Assembly (NCBI RefSeq): GCF_010731535.1
Contig: NZ_AP022581.1
Coordinates: 2,985,952 to 3,049,951, forward strand
DNA: 64,000 nucleotides
Direction of reading: 5' to 3'
Source: Mycobacterium lacus
GTDB lineage: Bacteria; Actinomycetota; Actinomycetes; Mycobacteriales; Mycobacteriaceae
The notes beneath the pieces are model-generated. The model made no database searches, was not told the origin of the DNA, and saw only the letters and a list, made by a program, of their open reading frames with translations. Of this stretch, positions 27,569 through 35,537 are shown piece by piece. Every line of letters starts with the position of its first letter. Position 1 is the stretch's first letter. Position numbers and translations under genes: made by a program.

Positions 27569-29305
27569 TCAGCGACCGGGCCCCGAAGCCGTTGTGGTCG
27601 GCGACGTTGGGGCGGGCGTCATCGTTCCCGGATCTGGCACGTTGACCGCCGGCGGCACGTCCCCGCTGCGGGTCGCCACCGCGGGAATCCGGACGACGGC
27701 TCCTTGCTGGCCGCATTCGTTGGTTTGCACGGTGACCGTCATCTCACCGACCAGCTCGTGCTGGGGCTGCAGACGCAAGGACAGTGCCTGCAGCGTGGTC
27801 TGGGTCTTTGCTTCCCCGTTTGGTCCGACGCAGGGGAAGACCACCGTTTCCGGGCGGGACTGCCAACGACCGTCGGTGAAGTCGAGGATGATCGGGCGGC
27901 CGCCGTCCGGCTTTGCCCGCGTGTGGTCGTTGTCGTCGAGCAGCGTTCCGGTGGCAACACAGGTCGTCGGCGTGCACGACGAACGGAAAGCCCACCAGGT
28001 GCTCACGTCGGGTGGTTGCGGGTTGGGCGTGTAATCGAACGTCTGCTTCGAGCGTTCGACCTCGATGCGGTAGGTGCCATCGAGCGGAACAGGCGCGGCG
28101 ACCGGGGCGCTGGTCGTCGGCGTGCCGGCCGCGGGCGGGGCGCTCGTCGTCGGGTTGGCTGCCCGGGTGGACGCCCTGTCGGTCTCGCGCCCGATCACGA
28201 CACCCAAGGCGACCAGCCCGACCAGCAGGACCGCCGCTGCGCTCGCGAACAGGATCGAGCGCGGCGCGCGGCGCTTCGGCGGGGAGGACGGCGGCCCGGC
28301 GCCGACCGCTGATGACGCCTTAGTCGGCACCTTGGCCGGGGTGGAGAAGCTGTCCAGGCGCCGCGCCAACGCGGAAGCCGCCGACTGCAGGATCGTGCCG
28401 CGTCGTTTCGACGTGCCCGGGGCATGGAGTAGCGGCTCGGGGGCCGATTCGGTGTCGCCGGCGTCGTCGGCGCCGGGCCACTCGTAAGCCGGGTAGTCGA
28501 CCACGAAGACGGCCTCGGGACTGCGATCACCGCCGCCGACGCCAGCTTGCCGGTTGACCGCCTCGGCGAACTCTCGACAGCTCCCGAACCGGTCCGCGGG
28601 CCTTTTGGCGAGTGCCCTGGCGAACAGCCCATCGAGGCGTGCCAGCTCCGGGCGCTGGTCGCTGAGTCGCGGCGGCCCGGAACGTTCGACCGGCCGCGCG
28701 CTGGTCAACAGGTGAAATGCGGTGGCAGCCAACGCGTATTGGTCGGCGCGCCCGTCGACGGCGGCACCCATCAGCTGTTCGGGCGCGGCGTAGGCGACGG
28801 CGCCATCCGGTCGGCGGGCTATCCCGAAGTCGGTCAACAGAATCCGTTGTTCGCCGTCCCCGGGTCCGGTTAGCAGGATGTTGGCGGGTTTGACGTCGCG
28901 ATGCAGTAGTCCGCGCTGGTGGGCATAGTCGAGCGCTGCCGCCGTTGCCGTGATGATCGCGAGCACCTCACCGGCCGGTAGAACCGCCGGGAATCGATCG
29001 GCCATGAGCTGCTCGCCGTTGACGCCGTTGACGTAGTCCATCGCGACCCACAGCTGTCCGTCGAACTCGCCGCGGTCATGCACCTCGACGATGTGCGGAT
29101 GATAGAGGTTTGCGACGATCGGCGTCTCCTGGTGAAACCGGCGGCGGAATTCGTCGTCCGCCGACATCGCCAGCGGAAGAACCTTCAATGCCTGCCAGCC
29201 CGGCGAATCGGTCCGCTGGACGAGGTAGACGTCTCCGGTCCTGCCGGAACCCAGCCTCCGCACCACGGTGTAACCGGCAAAGCTCGTTCCAGTGGCCAAC
29301 GCCAT
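27569..29305 (-). CDS. pknI: Transmembrane serine/threonine protein kinase PknI
   Basis: The 578-residue kinase domain has the glycine loop LGSGRTGDVY, ATP lysine Lys41, Glu60, catalytic HRDVKPANILL (Asp137, Asn142) and DFG at 159-161. The activation segment from DFG to APE is only about 18 residues and contains no Ser or Thr, so the usual activation-loop phosphorylation is not possible. A Pro/Ala-rich juxtamembrane part follows, then one membrane helix at about 350-371 and an extracellular domain with four cysteines. In M. tuberculosis PknI restrains intracellular growth. It has a probable own promoter. Confidence 0.93.
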   Translation of the reverse strand: MALATGTSFAGYTVVRRLGSGRTGDVYLVQRTDSPGWQALKVLPLAMSADDEFRRRFHQETPIVANLYHPHIVEVHDRGEFDGQLWVAMDYVNGVNGEQLMADRFPAVLPAGEVLAIITATAAALDYAHQRGLLHRDVKPANILLTGPGDGEQRILLTDFGIARRPDGAVAYAAPEQLMGAAVDGRADQYALAATAFHLLTSARPVERSGPPRLSDQRPELARLDGLFARALAKRPADRFGSCREFAEAVNRQAGVGGGDRSPEAVFVVDYPAYEWPGADDAGDTESAPEPLLHAPGTSKRRGTILQSAASALARRLDSFSTPAKVPTKASSAVGAGPPSSPPKRRAPRSILFASAAAVLLVGLVALGVVIGRETDRASTRAANPTTSAPPAAGTPTTSAPVAAPVPLDGTYRIEVERSKQTFDYTPNPQPPDVSTWWAFRSSCTPTTCVATGTLLDDNDHTRAKPDGGRPIILDFTDGRWQSRPETVVFPCVGPNGEAKTQTTLQALSLRLQPQHELVGEMTVTVQTNECGQQGAVVRIPAVATRSGDVPPAVNVPDPGTMTPAPTSPTTTASGPGR

Positions 29306-29311
29306 TTCGCG

Positions 29312-29317
29312 ATAGTA
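29312..29317 (-). promoter_or_regulatory. Candidate -10 (TACTAT) for leaderless pknI
   Basis: On the minus strand TACTAT (consensus TANNNT) is followed by six bases and then the pknI ATG, so the transcript would start at or beside the initiation codon. No Shine-Dalgarno sequence lies in between, which supports leaderless initiation. The -35 region is not clear. Confidence 0.45.
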
Positions 29318-29342
29318 ACCACGTTCGGGCCCGGCCGCGCGG

Positions 29343-30422
29343 CTAACAATTGGGCCGAAACACCGTGCCGCGCAGGACCACCAGATCGGGACGATTCAGC
29401 ACGCCGGGACCCCGGCGTGGGTCGTCGACGTAGCACAACAGGTCCGCCGATGCCCCTGGATCCAGGGCTGGGCGGCCCAGCCAGCGCCGGGCGTCCCAGC
29501 ACGCCGCACCCAACGCGTCGGTGGGGTTCATCCCGATGGCCTTGAGGGCCTCGACCTCGTCGGCGATCCGCCCATGCGCGACCATGCTGCCGGCGTCGCT
29601 GCCGGCGTACATCCGCACACCCGCCTCCCGCGCCGCGGCCACCCGCCGATAGCCGCGGTCATGCAGGTCGCGCATATGGGCGGCGTAGGTCGGATAGCGC
29701 GCGGCCGAGTCGGCGATGCCGGGGAAGTTTTCCAGGTTGATCAGCGTCGGGACCAACGCGGTGCCGTGTTCGAGCATCAGCTCGATGGTGTCGTCGGTGA
29801 GCCCGGTGCCGTGCTCGATGCAATCGATGCCGGCCTTGATCAGGCCGGGCAGCGCGTCCTCGCCGAAGACATGCGCGGTGACCCGGGCCCCGTGGTCGTG
29901 TGCCGTATTGACCGCGGCCTTGAGCACATCGTCGGACCACAGCGGAGCGAGATCGCCGACTTGGCGGTCGATCCAGTCACCGACCAGCTTGACCCAGCCG
30001 TCACCGCGCGCCGCCTGCTCGGCAACGGCTGCCGGCAGCTGCGACTCGTCCTCGAGCTCGACCGCGAAGCCGGAGATGTAGCGCTTGGGTCTGGCAAGAT
30101 GCCGCCCGGCCCGGATGATGCGGGGTAGGTCGGCGCGGTCGTCGAGGCTGCGGGTGTCGGTTGGCACGCCGCAGTCGCGCAATAGCAGCGCGCCGACGTC
30201 GCGTTCCGTCTCGGCCTGGGCGATCGCCTCGTCGAGTTCGATCGCGCCGTGACGTCCGAGCCCGACGTGGCAGTGCGCATCGACCAGCCCGGGCAGGATC
30301 CAGCCACCGTCGAAAACGGTGTCGGCCCCGGCGACCGGTTCGGCGCTGATGCGTCCGTCGACGATCCACAGTTCGGTCGTGGTCTCGTCGGGCAGCCGCA
30401 ACCCGCGCACGTGCAAACGCAC
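29343..30422 (-). CDS. Amidohydrolase family protein
   Basis: The 359-residue TIM-barrel amidohydrolase is related to imidazolonepropionases and Xaa-Pro peptidases of that superfamily. Metal motifs are His50-x-His52 (VDAHCHVG), a Lys in GWVKLVGDW, His in RVTAHVFGE, His in CIEHGTGL and Asp in AGSDAGSMVA. The substrate is unknown. GTG start, 7 bases after the ffh stop; it is followed 37 bases later by pknI. It corresponds by position to Rv2915c. Confidence 0.88.
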   Translation of the reverse strand: MRLHVRGLRLPDETTTELWIVDGRISAEPVAGADTVFDGGWILPGLVDAHCHVGLGRHGAIELDEAIAQAETERDVGALLLRDCGVPTDTRSLDDRADLPRIIRAGRHLARPKRYISGFAVELEDESQLPAAVAEQAARGDGWVKLVGDWIDRQVGDLAPLWSDDVLKAAVNTAHDHGARVTAHVFGEDALPGLIKAGIDCIEHGTGLTDDTIELMLEHGTALVPTLINLENFPGIADSAARYPTYAAHMRDLHDRGYRRVAAAREAGVRMYAGSDAGSMVAHGRIADEVEALKAIGMNPTDALGAACWDARRWLGRPALDPGASADLLCYVDDPRRGPGVLNRPDLVVLRGTVFRPNC

Positions 30423-30429
30423 GACGCGA

Positions 30430-32004
30430 CTACTTCTTGCCCGGGAACTTCAGCTTGGACAGATCGAAATCGGCCAGCCCGGGCGGCAACTCGTTGAGAC
30501 CTTCCGGCATCTGCGACAGATCGGGGAACCCCCCGGGTAGGCCGGCCATGCCCGCCATGCCGGCCCCGAACGGGCTCTTAACCTTGGGCGGCGTCGGACC
30601 CCGTCCACCCTTCTTGCCCTTCTTGCCGGCTTTTCCTTTGGCTCCCTTAGACTTTCGTGTCGCGGACTTGCGGCCCAGACCGGGAATGCCCATGCCGCCC
30701 AGCATCGACGACATCACCTTGCGGGCCTCGAAAAAGCGGTCCACCAGTTGGTTGACCTCGGACACCGTGACACCCGAGCCGTTGGCGATGCGCAGCCGCC
30801 GCGACGCGTTGATGATCTTGGGGTCGGCCCGCTCTTCGGGCGTCATCCCGCGAATGATGGCCTGCACCCGGTCGAGCTGTTTGTCGTCGACTTCGGCCAG
30901 CGCTTCCTTCATCTGGCCCGCGCCGGGCAGCATGCCCAGCAGGTTGCCGATCGGGCCCATCTTGCGGACGGCGAGCATCTGCTCGAGAAAATCTTCCAGA
31001 GTCAGCTCACCGGCCCCGATCTTGGCGGCGGCTTCCTCGGCCTGCCGCTGGTCGAAGACCTGCTCGGCCTGCTCGATCAGGCTCAGCACATCGCCCATGC
31101 CCAGGATGCGGCTGGCCATCCGGTCCGGGTGGAAGACGTCGAAGTCCTCCAGCTTTTCGCCCGTGGAGGCGAAAAGGATTGGCACACCGGTCACTTCGCG
31201 GACCGACAACGCCGCCCCACCGCGGGCGTCACCGTCGAGCTTGGTCAACACCACACCGGTGAAACCGACGCCCTCGCCGAAGGCTTGAGCCGTGGCGACG
31301 GCGTCTTGGCCGATCATCGCGTCGAGGACGAAGAGCACCTCATCGGGCTCGACGGCATCCCGGATGGCCGCGGCCTGGGTCATGAGCTCCTCGTCGATGC
31401 CCAGCCGACCCGCTGTGTCGACGATGACGACGTCGAAGTGTTTGGCCCGGGCCTCGGCAAGCCCTGCCGACGCGACGGCGACCGGGTCGCCGGGACCCGA
31501 CTCGGGCGAGGCTCCGGGATGCGGCGCGAACACCGGCACACCGGCACGCTCGCCGACAACCTGCAGCTGGTTCACCGCCGCCGGCCGCTGCAGGTCACAG
31601 GCCACCAGAAGTGGCGTGTGCCCCTGATTGCGGAGCCGTGACGCCAACTTCCCGGCCAGCGTCGTCTTACCGGAGCCCTGTAAGCCGGCGAGCATGATCA
31701 CCGTCGGCGGTGTCTTCGCGAACGCCATCTCGCGGGTCTGCCCGCCGAGGATGCCGATCAGTTCTTCGTTGACGATCTTGACGACCTGTTGCGCCGGGTT
31801 GAGGGCGCCGGACACCTCGGCGCCCCTGGCACGTTCTTTGATCCGGTGGACGAACGCCCGCACCACGGGCAGCGAAACGTCGGCTTCCAGTAGCGCCAGC
31901 CGGATTTCGCGGGTGGTGGCTTCGATATCGGCGTCGGTCAGGCGGCCCCTGCCGCGCAGCCCCTGCAGGGCAGCGGTCAACCGGTCGGACAGCGTTTCAA
32001 ACAC
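30430..32004 (-). CDS. ffh: Signal recognition particle protein Ffh
   Basis: The 524-residue SRP GTPase consists of N domain (1-90), G domain with Walker A GLQGSGKTT at 107-115, DTAGRLGIDEE and TKLDGDARGG, then a methionine-rich M domain that binds 4.5S RNA and signal sequences. The tail has a basic Lys/Gly segment followed by Met/Pro-rich repeats (GAGMAGMAGLPGG). The GTG start at 32004 seems to coincide with the transcription start: TAGGCT lies 7 bases before it. A 56-bp repeat array abuts that element. Confidence 0.97.
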   Translation of the reverse strand: MFETLSDRLTAALQGLRGRGRLTDADIEATTREIRLALLEADVSLPVVRAFVHRIKERARGAEVSGALNPAQQVVKIVNEELIGILGGQTREMAFAKTPPTVIMLAGLQGSGKTTLAGKLASRLRNQGHTPLLVACDLQRPAAVNQLQVVGERAGVPVFAPHPGASPESGPGDPVAVASAGLAEARAKHFDVVIVDTAGRLGIDEELMTQAAAIRDAVEPDEVLFVLDAMIGQDAVATAQAFGEGVGFTGVVLTKLDGDARGGAALSVREVTGVPILFASTGEKLEDFDVFHPDRMASRILGMGDVLSLIEQAEQVFDQRQAEEAAAKIGAGELTLEDFLEQMLAVRKMGPIGNLLGMLPGAGQMKEALAEVDDKQLDRVQAIIRGMTPEERADPKIINASRRLRIANGSGVTVSEVNQLVDRFFEARKVMSSMLGGMGIPGLGRKSATRKSKGAKGKAGKKGKKGGRGPTPPKVKSPFGAGMAGMAGLPGGFPDLSQMPEGLNELPPGLADFDLSKLKFPGKK

Positions 32005-32011
32005 GCCCGCC

Positions 32012-32017
32012 AGCCTA
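32012..32017 (-). promoter_or_regulatory. Candidate -10 (TAGGCT) of ffh, next to the repeat array
   Basis: On the minus strand TAGGCT fits TANNNT and is separated by seven bases from the ffh GTG, which suggests a leaderless mRNA. The very next upstream base (32018) begins the 56-bp tandem array, so any -35 or upstream element must lie in the first repeat unit. Confidence 0.5.
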
Positions 32018-32485
32018 GTGGTGAGTGCCAGCGCCGCGTAGCGGGGCGCAGCAGCTCACCACCATCAAGCCCCGTGGTGAGTGCCAGCGCCGCGTAGCGG
32101 GGCGCAGCAGCTCACCACCATCAAGCCCCGTGGTGAGTGCCAGCGCCGCGTAGCAGCGCAGCAGCTCACCACCATCAAGCCCGTGGTGAGTGCCAGCGCC
32201 GCGTAGCGGCGCAGCAGCTCACCACCATCAAGCCCCGTGGTGAGTGCCAGCGCCGCGTAGCGGGGCGCAGCAGCTCACCACCATCAAGCCCCGTGGTGAG
32301 TGCCAGCGCCGCGCAGCGGGGCGCAGCGGGTCACCACCGTCGAGCCCCGTGGTGAGTGCCAGCGCCGCGTAGCGGGGCGCAGCAGCTCACCACCATCAAG
32401 CCCCGTGGTGAGTGCCAGCGCCGCGCAGCGGGGCGCAGCGGGTCACCACCGTCGAGCCCCGTGGTGAGTGCTAGCGCCGCGCCGC
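32018..32485. repeat. 56-bp tandem repeat (VNTR) upstream of ffh, 8 full units and one partial
   Basis: Units begin with GTGGTGAGTGC at 32018, 32074, 32130, 32183, 32237, 32293, 32349, 32405 and 32461. Spacings are 56 bp except 53 and 54 for the third and fourth units, which lost 3 and 2 bases. Two variants exist: the common one with GCAGCAGCTCACCACC, and a second with GCAGCGGGTCACCACC at 32293 and 32405. Units 5-6 and 7-8 are identical 112-bp dimers, so the last expansion copied a pair. Each unit can fold through GTGGTGAG and CTCACCAC. Confidence 0.95.
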
Positions 32486-32498
32486 GTGTTCTTGAACT

Positions 32499-33209
32499 CC
32501 CCAGGATCGGGAACGGCATCCTGCGGGCGATGTCATTGAGGGCGGCCAACACGGTCTTGGCGGCCCTGTCAGGCAGTGAGCGATTCTCGGTCCAGCCGGT
32601 GGCGATGTCGGTGACCGTCAGCGTGAAGGCATGGCCCCCACCGCGATTGCCGCCGTCGTGAAAGACCGTGTCGATCTCGACGAACCCGGGTCGGGCGTCG
32701 TCCCATTCTGCCCAGGTGCGCACCGGGATCTGACTTTTGAGCAGCGATCCCGGCTTGGTGCCCACACGCCCCTTACGGTGTTTGGCTCGCTCACCGGCCA
32801 GGCGGCGATCGATGGTGGCCGCCGACATCGACACCAGTAGTTCGGCGGTGTCCTCATCGATGACCAGCTCCCCGAAATGACGCAGCACGACCACCAGTTC
32901 GCCGAGCATCGGCGCTAACCGTTTGCCGGCGGGCATTCCGAGCACTGTCCAGCAGAGCGTCAGTGCCGCAATGACATCGGGCCCGTACTTCACGGACCGC
33001 GGATTGCGCGGGGTGACGATCTTGGGTTGCAGCGCCGCTTTGAGCGCCTTGCGGGCATGGCTGCGGTGCCACCCGGTGTTCGCACACAACTCGTCGAGAA
33101 TCCGGCTCTTAACGCCCTTACTCGCCAGCTGGTAGCGGGTCGCGGTCGTCTCGGTGATTGCTCTGCGCTCGGCCAACGTCAACCCCATCCACTGGGCGTA
33201 CGCGCGCAT
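32499..33209 (-). pseudogene. Truncated ISNCY-like (DDE) transposase
   Basis: From MRAYAQWMGLTLAERRAITE the frame shows about 237 residues of a transposase: a helix-turn-helix region (CANTGWHRSHARKALKAAL) and the first catalytic aspartate in GFVEIDTVFHDGG (Asp180). It continues to MPFPILG, where homology stops. The frame then runs through a short junction into the 56-bp repeats. The second catalytic Asp and the Glu are lost, so it cannot be active. The family name ISNCY is from memory of similar proteins and is moderately sure. Confidence 0.75.
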
Positions 33210-33262
33210 TTTCAGTGAGGCAACGAATCACCCTTATCTGTGTTGGGGACCCCCGGTAAAGG

Positions 33263-33502
33263 TGGATCCCCCAGATGCACACCCACCCCCGCAGCGGCCA
33301 GCTCCTCGCTGACATACCGCCACCCGGTGCAGCCCTCCAACCCAAACTCGCCGTCCCCATCCGGGCAGTGCTCGGCCAGCCAGGCCCGCAATGTTTTCCG
33401 CGTCGCTGGACGGATCTGACCCCAATGCACCACCCCGTCGTCATCGACATAATCGAAGGTGATCTGCTGCCGATGCACGTCCAAACCGCCTACCATCGTC
33501 AT
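33263..33502 (-). pseudogene. N-terminal fragment of an IS110-family transposase
   Basis: The frame from MTMVGGLDVHRQQITFDYVD encodes the N-terminal RuvC-like part of an IS110/IS116/IS902 (DEDD) transposase, including GLEGCTGWRYVSEELAAAGV. After HLGDP the homology ends abruptly and the frame runs on into unrelated sequence with a stop at 33212. The remaining three quarters of the protein are missing. The break lies just before the upstream end of the ISNCY-like gene, which suggests that the latter inserted here. Confidence 0.75.
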
Positions 33503-33635
33503 CAGTGGGACCTCCTCGAGCTCCTGAAAAATTTCTCTGACGCCCACATCACGAGCGTCTGAGCCGAGGGGGTCCCCATCACATGTCATCTTTCGCGCGC
33601 ATTTCTGATGAGTCAACGCGGTCGGAAAGACGTGC

Positions 33636-33641
33636 TATTAT
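33636..33641 (+). promoter_or_regulatory. Candidate -10 (TATTAT) of the 13E12 gene
   Basis: TATTAT stands seven bases before the ATG at 33649, so transcription would begin at or beside the initiation codon (leaderless). It overlaps the first base of the SOS box. A poor -35 candidate (TCAACG) lies 17 bases upstream. Confidence 0.5.
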
Positions 33642-33656
33642 CGAATGTATGTTCGA
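33641..33656 (+). promoter_or_regulatory. LexA-type SOS box at the 13E12 start
   Basis: The sequence TCGAATGTATGTTCGA matches the mycobacterial LexA operator TCGAACNNNNGTTCGA at 11 of 12 defined positions (T for C at position 6). It overlaps the predicted transcription start and the ATG, an ideal place for repression. Several 13E12-family genes of M. tuberculosis are known to be DNA-damage induced through such boxes. Confidence 0.8.
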
Positions 33657-35172
33657 ACAAGTGCTCGATCCGGAGGTGGTGGCCCGTTTCGATGAGCACG
33701 TCGAGCGGCGCCATCCGTCGACCACCGCGGAGTCGGCGGGGCTGATAGAGCGGATTTGTGCGGCCGCGCGGGCGGAGAACCGGGCCGCCGCCGCGCAGCT
33801 GGTGGCTGTGGGGGAGTTGTTCGCCTATCGGTTGTCGCGGTGTTCGGAGACCGAGGACTGGGCGATCGACACCATGGAGGCGGTGGCCGCCGAGGTGGGT
33901 GCGGCGTTGCGGATCAGTCAGGCGCGCGCCGCCGGCCGGTTGCGTTATGCCCGCGCGATGCGTGAGCGGCTACCCAAGACCGCTGCGGTGTTTGTGGCCG
34001 GCGAGATCGACTTTCGGGCGTTTGCCACGATCGTGTATCGCACCGATCTGATCGTCGACCCCGAGGTGCTGGCGGCGGTGGATGAGTTGGTGGCGCTCAA
34101 TGTGACGCGCTGGCCCTCGCTGACCAGCGCCCGGCTGTCCGGGGCGGTCGATAGGATCGTGGCGAAGGTGGATGCCGATGCGGTGCGCCGGCGTAAGGAG
34201 TATCAGGCCGATCGGCAGATCTCGATCGGACAGGACCAAGACGGCCTCTCGCGCATCGACGGCAGCCTGTACAGCGTCGACGCCCACGCACTCGACAAGC
34301 GGCTGTCGGCGTTGGCGGCCACGGTGTGTGCCCACGATCCGCGCACCCGCGAGCAGCGCCGCGCCGACGCGCTGGGGGCGCTGGCCGCCGGGGCGGATCG
34401 GCTGGGCTGTGGCTGCGGGCTCACCGACTGCGCGGCCGCCACCCGCCCGGGCGCGGCCCCGGTGGTGATCCATGTGATCGCCGAACCCGCCAGCCTCGAG
34501 GGCACCGGCTCGGCGCCGGCCTCGATGATGAACGCCGATGGGCTGATCACCCCCGAACTGATCGCCGAGCTGGCCAAGACCGCGAAACTGGTGGCGCTGA
34601 TCCACCCCGGCGATGCCCCACCCGAGCCCGGGTATGTGCCGTCGAAGGCGTTGGCCGATTTTGTGCGGTGCCGGGATCTGACCTGCCGCTGGCCGGGCTG
34701 TGACCAACCCGCGATCCACTGCGATGTGGATCATTCGATCCCCTACGCCCAGGGTGGACCCACCCATGCGGCCAACCTGAACTGCAAATGTAGAACTCAT
34801 CACCTTGTCAAAACTTTTTGGGGCTGGCGGGAACGGCAACTACGCGACGGGACCCTGATTTTCACCTCACCGTCGGGGCACACCCATGTCACCACCCCGG
34901 GCAGCGCGCTGCCGTTCCCCAGCCTGTGCCGCGCGGTCGGCGGTATGCCGGCACCGGAAGCCGACCCCCCGCACGACTACTGCGCCCACCGGACCGCGAT
35001 GATGCCCAAACGCCGGCGCACCCGCGCCCAAGACCGCGCCCACCGCATCGCCACCGAACGCCGCCACAACCGCGCCGCCCGCACGGTCGCCCACACCACC
35101 CGGCTAACCGAACCCCCCAACCACCCCGGTCCCGCCCCACCCCACACCCACGACGACCCACCACCCTTCTGA
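33649..35172 (+). CDS. 13E12-family (DUF222) HNH endonuclease-motif protein
   Basis: The 507-residue protein starts MFEQVLDPEVVARFDEHVER. The helical DUF222 domain (about 20-300) is followed by an HNH motif near 340-385: CRDLTCRWPGCDQPAIHCDV with DHSIPYAQGGPTHAANL, including two CxxC-type cysteine pairs for zinc. The C-terminus is basic and Pro/His-rich. REP13E12 genes are a dispersed multicopy family in mycobacteria and one serves as the attB site of prophage phiRv1. The start is chosen from the SOS box and -10, against an upstream frame to 33583. Nuclease activity is unproven. Confidence 0.88.
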   Translation: MFEQVLDPEVVARFDEHVERRHPSTTAESAGLIERICAAARAENRAAAAQLVAVGELFAYRLSRCSETEDWAIDTMEAVAAEVGAALRISQARAAGRLRYARAMRERLPKTAAVFVAGEIDFRAFATIVYRTDLIVDPEVLAAVDELVALNVTRWPSLTSARLSGAVDRIVAKVDADAVRRRKEYQADRQISIGQDQDGLSRIDGSLYSVDAHALDKRLSALAATVCAHDPRTREQRRADALGALAAGADRLGCGCGLTDCAAATRPGAAPVVIHVIAEPASLEGTGSAPASMMNADGLITPELIAELAKTAKLVALIHPGDAPPEPGYVPSKALADFVRCRDLTCRWPGCDQPAIHCDVDHSIPYAQGGPTHAANLNCKCRTHHLVKTFWGWRERQLRDGTLIFTSPSGHTHVTTPGSALPFPSLCRAVGGMPAPEADPPHDYCAHRTAMMPKRRRTRAQDRAHRIATERRHNRAARTVAHTTRLTEPPNHPGPAPPHTHDDPPPF

Positions 35173-35537
35173 CCCGGACGGTAGTGGAAGTGCCTGTCCT
35201 GCAAGGGATAACGAGACTTACGGAGATCCACCGTCCCCCATCGGAAAGACACTTCTCGTGTCGCGCGTCCTAAAACGTTCACGTCTACTTTGGGACCACC
35301 GACTGCAGGCCGGCGCAAGTAGCGGAGTCGTCGCGGCGGGTCCTCCAGCGAAGCGCATCACGTGCCGCTACTCTTCGTGCACGGTCGCTGGTGAGCCAGT
35401 CGGACCGCTCCGGATAACTGGGGGGAGTGACGAGCCGAACTTGGCGACCTGATAATGATTGCGAACAAGCAACAGCCTCGGTCGCGCGACGCCCGGGGGT
35501 TTTGGCAATTCAACAGATAGGTGTCGAACGGAATCGC
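35173..35537. other. 365-bp intergenic region between the 13E12 gene and htpG
   Basis: No gene is visible. An imperfect inverted repeat (35185-35198, GGAAGTGCCTGTCC-like, and 35243-35256) with 11 of 14 pairs could be a fragment of an insertion-sequence end or a terminator of the 13E12 gene. A second, 7-bp pair GTAGCGG/CCGCTAC stands at 35319-35325 and 35365-35371. The htpG promoter must be here, but I found no HspR (HAIR) or CIRCE element by eye. Confidence 0.45.

Noticed and set aside
32018..32485. CRISPR-like interpretation of the repeat array
   Set aside because: There are no unique spacers; the whole unit is repeated and no cas genes are nearby.
32137..32661. Plus-strand frames running through the 56-bp repeats
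   Set aside because: Because 56 is not a multiple of three, the peptide changes frame unit by unit, and no start signal is present.
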